From IMG/VR virus record IMGVR_UViG_3300032241_001687, positions 1 to 58,015 of that record: DNA of 58,015 nucleotides; one strand, written 5' to 3'. The translations under genes and the position numbers were made by a program. Positions 41,604 to 50,714 of the stretch are shown one piece after another (the stretch's first letter is position 1; each line of letters starts with the position of its first letter). The notes under the pieces are model-generated. The model did no database searches. It saw only the letters and a program-made list of their open reading frames with translations, and was not told where the DNA came from. The stretch comes from a virus.

Positions 41604-44600
41604 TTATGCAAATGCAATTCCTCTTAAATCCTGGAATACTGGAGGATAAGAAGAATTGGTTCCTTTTGATACAATTTTAATTTGAAATGCTGAAAATTGT
41701 GTTAGTCCACTTGCTGTATATTGATATTCAGTAAATGTAGCATTTGTTGCAGGTGTAACTGTAATATCTTCATTACCATCTGTATTAAATGGAATCCAAG
41801 ATAAATTAGTTATATTTCTAACTTCAGTTGCACTTGTTGTTCTGTAGTAAACTTTTACAATAGATGATGATCTAACGTTTGCTGTTAATCTAACTTGTAA
41901 AGTTGTAGATGGATTAGCTAATGTAATAGGACGATTTACATATATTGCTTTCGATGAACTTCCATAAGGTGCAAGATCATTAACATAATTTGGTGTATTT
42001 GCTGAAGTAGGATAATTTAATCTATTTTGTACTACTACCATACTCATTCTTGTTGTATCAATTACTGGAGATACTTTTGATGTTCCATCAACATCTATAT
42101 TATTTGTAGATAAATTTAATGTTAAAAATGCAGAACTATTTCCTAATGCAATTAAAGAAGTTTGTAAATTTTCATTTACTGCACTAGCAATCATTTGTGG
42201 AGCGGTAAAATAGATATTATCGCCTGGGTGTACATTAATAGCTGTAGAATTATAAACAAATTCTGTTTCAGAACCCTGAATTGATTTACCAGAAACAGTA
42301 TTTAATGAATAGTCAATTTCTGTTCCACTTACTGTTAATGTTTGTAAATTTAAATTTGCAACATCAAATTGTCTATTTTGTGTTGCGGTTATAGCAGTTC
42401 CTCCTATATCACCAGAAGCACTTGCAGTAATTGTTGTAGTAATATCATAACTATCTAAAGTTATATTTTGTAAATTTGTAAACGTTCCGTTTAATGCTGT
42501 TGATGCAATACCATTATAAGTTCCTGTAGGTATTCCAGCAATTGTAACTTGATCTGTTGAACTGTGCATACCGTGATTTCTATGGAATACTCTAACAATA
42601 TTTGAACCTAGAGTTGTTTGAAGAGCATTTGTTGCTAGTGTTTTAACAGATAAATCTTTGTTTACAAAATTAACACTTCCTTCTACGTTTGTAAAAGCAG
42701 CTCTGTATAGTGTAAACATAATATCTGTTGTTTGATCTGCTGTCCAAGTAGATCCATTTTGTGATTTAAAAAATACACCAGCATACGGATTAACAGAAAT
42801 TGTTCTATTTGTATCTACTTGTGTTTCTCCTATAGTTCCAACCCATGCATTGTAATTATTACACATTGATAATAAACAGAAACAATATTCTGTTTTTTCT
42901 TGTAAATAAACTGGTGAAGTAAATTTAAAATTAGTAGCTACACTTGCATCATCACTAATATTTACTGAACTTGGATTTAATACTACTTCGCTAAAAGGAA
43001 CTAAATTACGAGAAGGATATCCATTTACAACTTCTCTAATTTGCAATGTTACAGGAATGTTATTATCTTTTGATTGAAAATAAATGTCTATAGATGTTGC
43101 AAATATACCACCTGCATCATCTACTAAAAATGTTTCTGCGATAGGATCTATCCATTGTATTACCTGTTGAGTTGTTCTAGTAGAAGTTTGAGTTATAACT
43201 TGATTATCAGTTACATCTTGTCTTACAACACTAGCAACTCTTGTTGATACTATTGTGTTTTGTACTGTATCTATTGAACCAGAAGCAATATAATCACCTT
43301 CTGCTGATGTTTCAACATCATCTAAAGAATTTGTAATTGAACTTGTTAATCTAAATATTCTTGTACCTGTTCTCCATCTAGGATTAGCATCTACTTTAGG
43401 ATCAGGTATAACAAACGTTCCTGATACTGCACCATTTGCATCTGTAACTAAATTACCAGCTAAAGAACCACCTGTCGGAGTTACATAAGAAGTAACACTA
43501 ATTCCATCAAAGAAAGGATAAACTACTGTATTAGGTTTTAATCTAGTTCCAGTAAAACTAATTGTATTTTGTCTAATAAATGGAATAAATGCAATACTTA
43601 AAGTTTTATCTCCTAAAGATGTTTGAACAATTTGTGGAACAATTGCTGTTCTAATTCCTGTTCTTGTCTGTCCAATTTGTTGAGTAGTTGTAGTAGTAAC
43701 GTCTTGTGCTAATACTGTCCATCCACCTGCACCTCTACCATTTGCAGCTACGTTATTTCTTCCAACATAACTTCCTGAGGTTGTTGTTGTTTCTGTAGGT
43801 GTTCCTATCCATGAATCTTGCCACTCGTTCCATACAGTACTTAATTCAACACTTGTTAAATTAGGATTACCTAAATTGGCAACCATTGTATCATAAGAAC
43901 CTTGTTGATTTATAATAAGATCAGGAACTCTATTTGTTTCTTTCCAATCATCACCTGCAGGACTTAAATTTACAGAACCTGCCCAAGTAAATATACTAAA
44001 TGGATTTACGTTTTCATAATGACTTGCATATGGTTGAGTAATAACAGCTGTTTCTGAATAAGGTAAAGTAATTAAATCTCCAGTTTTTTGATAATTATTT
44101 GCACTACGAAGAGCATCAGTTGTATTTTTTTCAATAAAATTAACAGAATCAGAATTATATGTAGGTCTCATTAAACCATTTGCCATATCCATCGATACAC
44201 TATAGTCTAAATTTGTAGGATCACCTACTCCATGACCTGTAAAATTATCTACAAAAAAACCATTTTTATATCTGTCTAATCCATTAGCATCTTGTACTTG
44301 TAAAGATTGCGTTTGTGTTTCTAATAAAGATAATTGCGTATAATATTCTACATTTGCAATTCGTGTTTCTAAACGACCAATATCTCTCATAGTATAACGT
44401 TTATTATCTTGTTTATCTATGATTAAATCTTTTTCATTAAATGTATAAGGATTTAATGTTAATGTGTACAATTGCATTGCACTATCAATTCCTTTTGGAA
44501 TTGGAGGATTTGTTGAACTTGCACCTTCTACTAATTTAAATGTTCCATCTTTATCTAAAAATAATTTATCAATTCTAGGTAAATAATATTCTAAATCTTG

Positions 44601-47600
44601 ATGTGTTTGAGAATTAAATTGAATTACATCTACAGTTGAAGCACCTGTTCCTAAAGATGTTGAAGTAGCTTGATATGCTCTGTCTGAACTGCTACCATTT
44701 ATAGTAGAAGCATCTTGAACTCTAGGTCTAAAATCCAAACAGTCTCTTAATTGATAAACTATTCCAGTAGTATCAGATGTATAAGTGTAAATATTTTGAT
44801 AAGTTGTTACATCATTAGGATAAGAATCTACGCTAAAATAATCACCTGTACTATGAGTATAATAATTAAAAACAATTAATATTCTTCCTGTTGGTGCTTG
44901 AGAACCTGAATTTAATGTAAGTCTTCCAATATCGTAAAAATTATCTCTTTGTCCATTATCAAAAGTATAGCTTGATGTAATATTTGTATCATTTGTTGTT
45001 GCATTAGTATTAAAACTAGCATCACTAGACATATAAACATTTGCTGATATTATATCTGCATGACCTAAAGATATAAGAGATTGTTGTGCTGTTGTTTGTG
45101 TTGTTAAATTTAATGTAGCATTACTAACTAACGTTTTTGTTTTTTGATATGCAACCGATTTAAATATAGTTGCTATAATTTTTATTGTAGCAGTACCATA
45201 ATTAGCACCATAATTTAATGTTAAAGATTTTCCTGTTGGAGTTCCCGATAATGTAAATATTTGTGCTCCTAAATAATTATTTCCTGTTACTGCCAATACA
45301 TCACCAACACTTACTCCTGTTGAAGAACCAATACTTGTTACAGAAACAGCAAAATCTTTTTCTACTGCAGATGAAAATACTTCATTAGTACCTGTAGTTA
45401 AAGTTGCAGTACCATTAGTTAATGTAACTGAATATGCTCTTCTTATATAATAATTTGTATCTGACTGACTATTATTAGTTTGTGTATTTAAAGTTGCTAT
45501 TGTACTGTAAGGTAATTTAAATATACTTATGTTATCTTGTGCATCTTGTATAGCTGCTCTTCCTATATAACCAGTTGTTTTTGTACTTACATCGCTCGAT
45601 CCAACTGCTGTAGTAAATGTTAATTGCGTATCTGAAATAACTGCAGATACTATTCTTGTAATACTATTTCCAGCATCAGATGTAAAAGTAAATGAATCTC
45701 CAAATCTAACTTCTTGTGTAAATAATGTACCATATCCTTGTACTGGCGAAGATGCAGTATTACCACCTGAGTTTGCAATTGATATATTACCTGTAAGTTG
45801 ATTAAAACTTCCATAGGTATCTAAAGCACAGTCAGCTGTATATGGAGGACTTCCTACCATTCCAATTTGTTTTACATAACTAAAATCAAATTTTTGTGCT
45901 GCTAAATAACCTACTGCATTAGCTTGTAATGATGCACTTGTATTTGATGCTGCTATACCGTTAGTAGTATTACCTATACCTGTTATAGTTTCTCCAGATA
46001 TAAATGTACCTGTTACATTATTTAAAACAATAATTCCGTGCGTAGCACTACCACCAGAAGCATATGGTGTGTATGTAGATGAATTTACAGGAGTAATTCC
46101 ATCAGTTGCATATAAAGAAAATGAATTTGTAGAAACGTTTCTTACGGTATAAACGTTTCCATTTACTTGTGTCATTCCTACAACTCCAGTAATTTTAATT
46201 TGTTGACCTTCTAAAAATCCATGTGCAGTTGCTGTAACTACTGCTGTTGTAGCAACACTAATTCCTGTTATTGTTGCTGTTTGAGTTGCAGAATATAATT
46301 GTACATAACCAATTGCTTTTGATAATTGACCTTGAACAGCTTCACCTGCAGTAAAGCTACCAGAAGCTGGAACCGTAACAACAGTTGTTGCTGTAGGTAA
46401 ATGTAAATGAGTGTACATTTCTATATCAAATAGATAATGTTTATAATAAGCACTTGTTAATGATGAAGTTGAAAATACTCCTAATGTTGATATACCACTA
46501 TTTAATTCAAATCCTTTTGTTTTTGCAATACCAATTTGAGGAACATTTGCACCTACTGTCGATTGTAAAGTTCCTCTAACTGCTGTTGCAGTATTAAATA
46601 AATTAACTCTTTTAAATGCTTCACTAATTCCAGAAATAAAAGTTACATCAGGTGTACCATAAACATTTTTTACATTAACATAATTTCCTACTGTAAAATT
46701 TAAAGAAGAATTGTTTGCAGTAGCATAATCTCTTGCTTTTGGAATATTTACATAACTAGGTCCTAATGTTTGTATTTCATAACCTTTTACATAAGCTTTA
46801 CCAGGAGATATAACTGCAGTTAATAATGAATAATCTGGCAGACCACCTTGAGCAAAACTATAAATTCCTCTATTTGATCCGTCATTATATTGTTCTCGTA
46901 TATCTAAATCAAAATCTTTTACAACATAATCACCTGCTTGATCAAACGTTCTTCTTGCTAATGTATCTTCTAATACTGAATATTGTGATGAACCTATTTT
47001 ATTTTGTCTAATACCATTTTGTAATCTTAATAATTCTACAAAATTTGAATCATCTTGTTCTGTTAAACTTTTTTTAGACAAAGTTAATTGAATTTTAAAT
47101 CTGTCTGCACCAATAGCATTATAATTAGAAACTGTTGTACCATCTAGTTTAATTTGTGCAATATCAAATAAAGAAGAATCTTGCGCTGAATTTACAGTAC
47201 TTTCAGTTACAGTTAAACCAACTCTATAACTTGGTGTGTTAGTATAAGGATCTAAAATAAGAGTTGTATCATCAACTGCAACTTGAAATCCATTAATATA
47301 ATATACACCTGCAGCTATATTTGCTGAAGAACCTGTTGCTGTTGAATTTACAACAGCAGTTGCTAAACTTGTTGTACTAACGGTTTGACCATCTGTTGCA
47401 GTAGCTGTTGCTTTTAATGTTTCTCCATTTGTAAAAGTAATTGTAGCATTATCAGTTCCTGTTTTATTATATTTTACATATAGTGTATCAGGATTTGTTC
47501 CATCTGTTGCAACTGCATTAATACATACAGCAACAACACCAGATGTTTGTCCAGTTAAAGTAAGTCCAACATATGAATTTATATCTGTATATGTTTTTGA

Positions 47601-47840
47601 AGTTAATTTTACTGCATAATAATTTAAATCAAATGTAATTTCGCCAGGTATAACCATAGCGCCTTTTTCAAAAAGATAATCAGATACTCTTTCTACTTGA
47701 TTTTGTAATATAGATTGAGATTGTGTTAATTCTCTGGATTGAACTGCATATCCTGGTTTAAAAAGGATTCTATGAAATTTTTTTGTTGGATCGTAATCAT
47801 CATAATATGGAAACGAATTAAAATTTGTTTTTGCAGGCAT
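41604..47840 (-). CDS. Giant virion protein, DUF4815-type (2078 aa)
   Basis: The N-terminus has the DUF4815 pattern: YYDDYDPTKKFHRILFKPGY at 12-31, followed by QSRELTQSQSILQNQVERVS and DYLFEKGAMVIPGEI. This domain starts very long baseplate or tail-associated proteins in marine T4-like phages. The remaining ~1900 residues are beta-rich and Thr/Ser/Asn-rich, with phrases such as SFTFTSDAGNSITRIVSAVI, and no enzyme motif is visible. It is by far the largest gene of the window and follows gp8 by eight bases, where T4 has gp9/gp10. I infer that it takes the baseplate or fibre-connector role of those T4 proteins. No frameshift is visible. Confidence 0.82.
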   Translation of the reverse strand: MPAKTNFNSFPYYDDYDPTKKFHRILFKPGYAVQSRELTQSQSILQNQVERVSDYLFEKGAMVIPGEITFDLNYYAVKLTSKTYTDINSYVGLTLTGQTSGVVAVCINAVATDGTNPDTLYVKYNKTGTDNATITFTNGETLKATATATDGQTVSTTSLATAVVNSTATGSSANIAAGVYYINGFQVAVDDTTLILDPYTNTPSYRVGLTVTESTVNSAQDSSLFDIAQIKLDGTTVSNYNAIGADRFKIQLTLSKKSLTEQDDSNFVELLRLQNGIRQNKIGSSQYSVLEDTLARRTFDQAGDYVVKDFDLDIREQYNDGSNRGIYSFAQGGLPDYSLLTAVISPGKAYVKGYEIQTLGPSYVNIPKARDYATANNSSLNFTVGNYVNVKNVYGTPDVTFISGISEAFKRVNLFNTATAVRGTLQSTVGANVPQIGIAKTKGFELNSGISTLGVFSTSSLTSAYYKHYLFDIEMYTHLHLPTATTVVTVPASGSFTAGEAVQGQLSKAIGYVQLYSATQTATITGISVATTAVVTATAHGFLEGQQIKITGVVGMTQVNGNVYTVRNVSTNSFSLYATDGITPVNSSTYTPYASGGSATHGIIVLNNVTGTFISGETITGIGNTTNGIAASNTSASLQANAVGYLAAQKFDFSYVKQIGMVGSPPYTADCALDTYGSFNQLTGNISIANSGGNTASSPVQGYGTLFTQEVRFGDSFTFTSDAGNSITRIVSAVISDTQLTFTTAVGSSDVSTKTTGYIGRAAIQDAQDNISIFKLPYSTIATLNTQTNNSQSDTNYYIRRAYSVTLTNGTATLTTGTNEVFSSAVEKDFAVSVTSIGSSTGVSVGDVLAVTGNNYLGAQIFTLSGTPTGKSLTLNYGANYGTATIKIIATIFKSVAYQKTKTLVSNATLNLTTQTTAQQSLISLGHADIISANVYMSSDASFNTNATTNDTNITSSYTFDNGQRDNFYDIGRLTLNSGSQAPTGRILIVFNYYTHSTGDYFSVDSYPNDVTTYQNIYTYTSDTTGIVYQLRDCLDFRPRVQDASTINGSSSDRAYQATSTSLGTGASTVDVIQFNSQTHQDLEYYLPRIDKLFLDKDGTFKLVEGASSTNPPIPKGIDSAMQLYTLTLNPYTFNEKDLIIDKQDNKRYTMRDIGRLETRIANVEYYTQLSLLETQTQSLQVQDANGLDRYKNGFFVDNFTGHGVGDPTNLDYSVSMDMANGLMRPTYNSDSVNFIEKNTTDALRSANNYQKTGDLITLPYSETAVITQPYASHYENVNPFSIFTWAGSVNLSPAGDDWKETNRVPDLIINQQGSYDTMVANLGNPNLTSVELSTVWNEWQDSWIGTPTETTTTSGSYVGRNNVAANGRGAGGWTVLAQDVTTTTTQQIGQTRTGIRTAIVPQIVQTSLGDKTLSIAFIPFIRQNTISFTGTRLKPNTVVYPFFDGISVTSYVTPTGGSLAGNLVTDANGAVSGTFVIPDPKVDANPRWRTGTRIFRLTSSITNSLDDVETSAEGDYIASGSIDTVQNTIVSTRVASVVRQDVTDNQVITQTSTRTTQQVIQWIDPIAETFLVDDAGGIFATSIDIYFQSKDNNIPVTLQIREVVNGYPSRNLVPFSEVVLNPSSVNISDDASVATNFKFTSPVYLQEKTEYCFCLLSMCNNYNAWVGTIGETQVDTNRTISVNPYAGVFFKSQNGSTWTADQTTDIMFTLYRAAFTNVEGSVNFVNKDLSVKTLATNALQTTLGSNIVRVFHRNHGMHSSTDQVTIAGIPTGTYNGIASTALNGTFTNLQNITLDSYDITTTITASASGDIGGTAITATQNRQFDVANLNLQTLTVSGTEIDYSLNTVSGKSIQGSETEFVYNSTAINVHPGDNIYFTAPQMIASAVNENLQTSLIALGNSSAFLTLNLSTNNIDVDGTSKVSPVIDTTRMSMVVVQNRLNYPTSANTPNYVNDLAPYGSSSKAIYVNRPITLANPSTTLQVRLTANVRSSSIVKVYYRTTSATEVRNITNLSWIPFNTDGNEDITVTPATNATFTEYQYTASGLTQFSAFQIKIVSKGTNSSYPPVFQDLRGIAFA

Positions 47841-47848
47841 GTTTCACC

Positions 47849-49309
47849 TTAAAATTCTATTACTAATTTTATATTCTCCGTTTGGTCAGCAGCTCTAGCA
47901 ATTGGAGCTCTGTTTTCCGCATATATAATATCTCCACTTTTTTGATCAAGTTCCGGAGAAGAATATCCAGAAACAAATACAACATTGTTTATTGTTGAAT
48001 TAGTTGTTGAAGGTGTTCCCGTGGCACCAGATGAAGAACCTGTGACTATATTTACACCACTAAATTGAGTTTGATTTCCATTATTATCTATACCCTCATT
48101 AGTAAATCTTGTTTGTATGTAATATAAAATATTATTTGTTGAATCCCATTCTACTACTTTACCAACCGCACCTGTTGACGCTTGCGTAATAACCTCATCT
48201 GCAACAAATGTTCCAGGTGTAGGAGTATTAGCAAAATTTATTGCTTTGGTAGCTCTTAATGTATTTGCTGTAGCTAATGAACCACTTGATGTTGGATTTT
48301 TAATTAATATTATTCTTCTAAAATCGTTTGCAACTGTAAAGTCTCCTGAATTTGCTATTTCATTTCCATTTAATACAACATTTACTAAAACAAAATAACC
48401 TCCTAATTCTTTTACAGCATCATAACCATGCCCACCTGTTGGTTCTATAATACAATCTAATTCTGAACCTACTAAATTTGTAGCACCTGCAGCAACAATA
48501 TCAGAATTTTTAATATATGCAAAACTATAACCTGTACCTATATTGGTAACTGATACAGCATAAACTCCACCACCTGCTACTACTACAGATACTTTTCCAT
48601 TTTGACCATCACCACGAATTGGAATATTAGTATATGTTCCATTTAAACCATTTGTTCCAGCTGTTTTAATTTTTACAATATTAATTGCACCTGCAATAGC
48701 TGCAGATGATACAGTTGAATTAGTAGCAACAGCCATAAAGTCTGTTGATAAAAAATTTGATTGTTGTGATGCTGATAAAGTGTACATATATTTCCATTTA
48801 TAAAAATCAGAGGTTTGTATAATAGAAGTTGATGTTCCGGTTGGCATTACAGTAGAAGGAGAATTATTATAATTGTCTAAACATTTGTAAACATTAAAAT
48901 CTGAAGTTAAAATATAAAATGTAGAATCCCACAAAGTATATGCACCACTATATGAAGTTATTTGAGTTGTAGTTCCTGTGATATATTCACCATAATCGTG
49001 TCTATAGATATCATATACAGTTCCTGTTGTCCAATTATTTCTTGGAATAGAATAAGTTATATCTGTTGATTGAATTTTTTTAACAGCCAACACATCACTA
49101 TAATTATTATATTCAGATGAAACACTATCAATAGGTGTCAATGGTGCTGCATCAGTTCCTTCATTAACTGTTCTACCATCACCTCTTGTTTCTGATATAC
49201 TAAATGCTTGTGGTCTTCCAATTCCTAAATAATAATTTGTTGAACTAAAAGAATTGTAAAATTGTTGACTATTATTAATTCTAAATTTGTTTGTTATAAT
49301 TGCTGGCAT
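47849..49309 (-). CDS. gp8: Baseplate wedge protein, T4 gp8 family
   Basis: gp8 is a wedge subunit that links gp10, gp7 and gp6 in the T4 baseplate. The ends match T4 gp8: IITNKFRINNSQQFYNS near the N-terminus (T4 IVTSKFRTEKMLNFYNS) and GDIIYAENRAPIARAADQTE near the C-terminus (T4 GEMIYMENRPPIIMAMDQTE). Within, IPRNNWTTG, VYKCLDNYNN and FYKWKYMYTL parallel T4 segments. At 486 residues it is longer than T4 gp8 (334), the extra length being a Thr/Gly-rich insertion in the middle. It lies downstream of gp25, gp6 and the gp7-position gene, as in T4. An exact late-promoter box is 21 bases before the ATG. Confidence 0.92.
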   Translation of the reverse strand: MPAIITNKFRINNSQQFYNSFSSTNYYLGIGRPQAFSISETRGDGRTVNEGTDAAPLTPIDSVSSEYNNYSDVLAVKKIQSTDITYSIPRNNWTTGTVYDIYRHDYGEYITGTTTQITSYSGAYTLWDSTFYILTSDFNVYKCLDNYNNSPSTVMPTGTSTSIIQTSDFYKWKYMYTLSASQQSNFLSTDFMAVATNSTVSSAAIAGAINIVKIKTAGTNGLNGTYTNIPIRGDGQNGKVSVVVAGGGVYAVSVTNIGTGYSFAYIKNSDIVAAGATNLVGSELDCIIEPTGGHGYDAVKELGGYFVLVNVVLNGNEIANSGDFTVANDFRRIILIKNPTSSGSLATANTLRATKAINFANTPTPGTFVADEVITQASTGAVGKVVEWDSTNNILYYIQTRFTNEGIDNNGNQTQFSGVNIVTGSSSGATGTPSTTNSTINNVVFVSGYSSPELDQKSGDIIYAENRAPIARAADQTENIKLVIEF

Positions 49310-49330
49310 AATTTTTAGTTTGTTCTGTTA

Positions 49331-49338
49331 TATTTATA
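49331..49338 (-). promoter_or_regulatory. T4-type late promoter box upstream of gp8
   Basis: Exact TATAAATA on the minus strand in the 42-base gap before gp8, 21 bases from the ATG. Confidence 0.6.
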
Positions 49339-49351
49339 CATCATTTTAATA

Positions 49352-50680
49352 TTATCCTAAATATCTTACCATAATTACTGCACCATTAATTGGAGCAACT
49401 GTAAATGTTAAATTTGTTCCTGATAAAGTATATTCTGTAAGAGGAACTTTACATACTCCATTTACAAATACTAATATATTATAAACGTTATAATTTGCAT
49501 TTATAGTAAATACTGTTTGAGAACCTGTTCCTGTAAATGTTGACATTGAACCTAAAGTTACATTTACAAATTTTGCATTTGTTCCTACCCAACTTAAAGT
49601 TTGTTTATTAGTAGGTGGTGTTGATGATATATCAACATCAGGAAATATATCTATACTAGTGTTTGCAGAAGCAATTTGAACCCATCCACCAGAATCTGCA
49701 AAATATAAAGTTGCTAATCCCGTAATAATTCCTATTGCACCTTGATATGCAATTGCGTTTGGTAATGAACCAAAATTTGTAAAATTAAATCTTACTTTAT
49801 TTCCTGAACTTGTAACGTCTAAAATATTTGTAACTCCCGATAATGTTTTATTAGTTAACGTGTCTGTTGTTGCTCTTCCAACTAAAGTATCTGTTGTAGT
49901 AGGTAATGTTAAAGTTCCAGAATTTACAATCGTTGAAATATTTGGACTTGAAATTGTAGGACTAGTATCTAATACAACTTTTCCTGTTCCTGTTTTATCC
50001 GTAAGTTGTGTACCATTTATTTCAAATACGTTACCTGTAGCAGCAGTATCAAATGTTTTATTAGTAAGAATATCTGTTGTTGCTTTACCTATTAAAGTAT
50101 CTGTAGTAGTAGGAAGTGTTAATGTTCCTGTGTTTACAATACTTGAAAAAATTGGTGTAGTTAATGTAGGTGATGTTGCTAAAACATTATTTCCAGTACC
50201 TGTATTTGCAGTAATTGAAGTTCCGTTAATTTTAAATACGTTACCTGTAGCAGCAGTATCAAAAGTTTTATTTGTAAGTGTATCGGTTGTTGCTCTTCCT
50301 AATATAGTATCTGTAGTTGTAGGTAAAGTTAAAACAGAATTTCCACTATTAGTTAAAATTTGTGGAATCGTAGGAGAAGTTAAAGTTTTGTTTGTAAATG
50401 TTTCTACACCATTTAATGTAGCAAGAGTTGCAGGGCCATTTGGAATAACTATAGTTCCGTTATTTAAAATTGCTGATATTGTAGGATTATTTAATGTTTT
50501 ATTAAAAAGAGTTACAGTATTTAAAGTAGTAACAAAAACACCAGACGCAAGAGTTGTGCCATCTCCCATTGCAGAATAAAGCTCAGAAAAATTTGCATTA
50601 ATTTTTGTACCTGCATTACGGAGTGTATCACCCGTTCCATCATTTGCAAACGAACCTATATTTACTGATTGTCTAGTCAT
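49352..50680 (-). CDS. Repeat-rich fibre-like protein inserted in the baseplate block (442 aa)
   Basis: Starts TRQSVNIGSFANDGTGDTLR followed by NAGTKINANFSELYSAMGDG, a widespread N-terminal phrase of phage fibre and virion proteins. Residues about 95-290 contain repeats of the same family as the 684-residue protein at 283-2337: TDTILGRATTDTLTNKTFD, TDTLIGKATTDILTNKTFD and TDTLVGRATTDTLTNKTLS. The C-terminal 110 residues (FTGTGSQTVFTINANYNVYN, then VPLTEYTLSGTNLTFTVAP) form a tip domain. It lies between the gp7-position gene and gp8, a position without a fibre gene in T4. It has its own late box 19 bases upstream. Fibre role inferred. Confidence 0.75.
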   Translation of the reverse strand: MTRQSVNIGSFANDGTGDTLRNAGTKINANFSELYSAMGDGTTLASGVFVTTLNTVTLFNKTLNNPTISAILNNGTIVIPNGPATLATLNGVETFTNKTLTSPTIPQILTNSGNSVLTLPTTTDTILGRATTDTLTNKTFDTAATGNVFKINGTSITANTGTGNNVLATSPTLTTPIFSSIVNTGTLTLPTTTDTLIGKATTDILTNKTFDTAATGNVFEINGTQLTDKTGTGKVVLDTSPTISSPNISTIVNSGTLTLPTTTDTLVGRATTDTLTNKTLSGVTNILDVTSSGNKVRFNFTNFGSLPNAIAYQGAIGIITGLATLYFADSGGWVQIASANTSIDIFPDVDISSTPPTNKQTLSWVGTNAKFVNVTLGSMSTFTGTGSQTVFTINANYNVYNILVFVNGVCKVPLTEYTLSGTNLTFTVAPINGAVIMVRYLG

Positions 50681-50699
50681 TTTTTAAATTTGTTTCTTA

Positions 50700-50707
50700 T
50701 ATTTATA
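50700..50707 (-). promoter_or_regulatory. T4-type late promoter box upstream of the fibre-like gene
   Basis: Exact TATAAATA on the minus strand, 19 bases before the ATG of the 442-residue gene. Confidence 0.6.
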
Positions 50708-50714
50708 CTCATTT

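Noticed and set aside
49860-50579. Open frame of 239 codons on the plus strand
   Set aside because: It lies exactly opposite a repeat-rich fibre gene with low-complexity codons, which leaves the antisense strand free of stops. It has no ribosome site and would be the only plus-strand gene. Other plus-strand frames (e.g. opposite the sheath and the 684-residue fibre gene) are rejected for the same reason.
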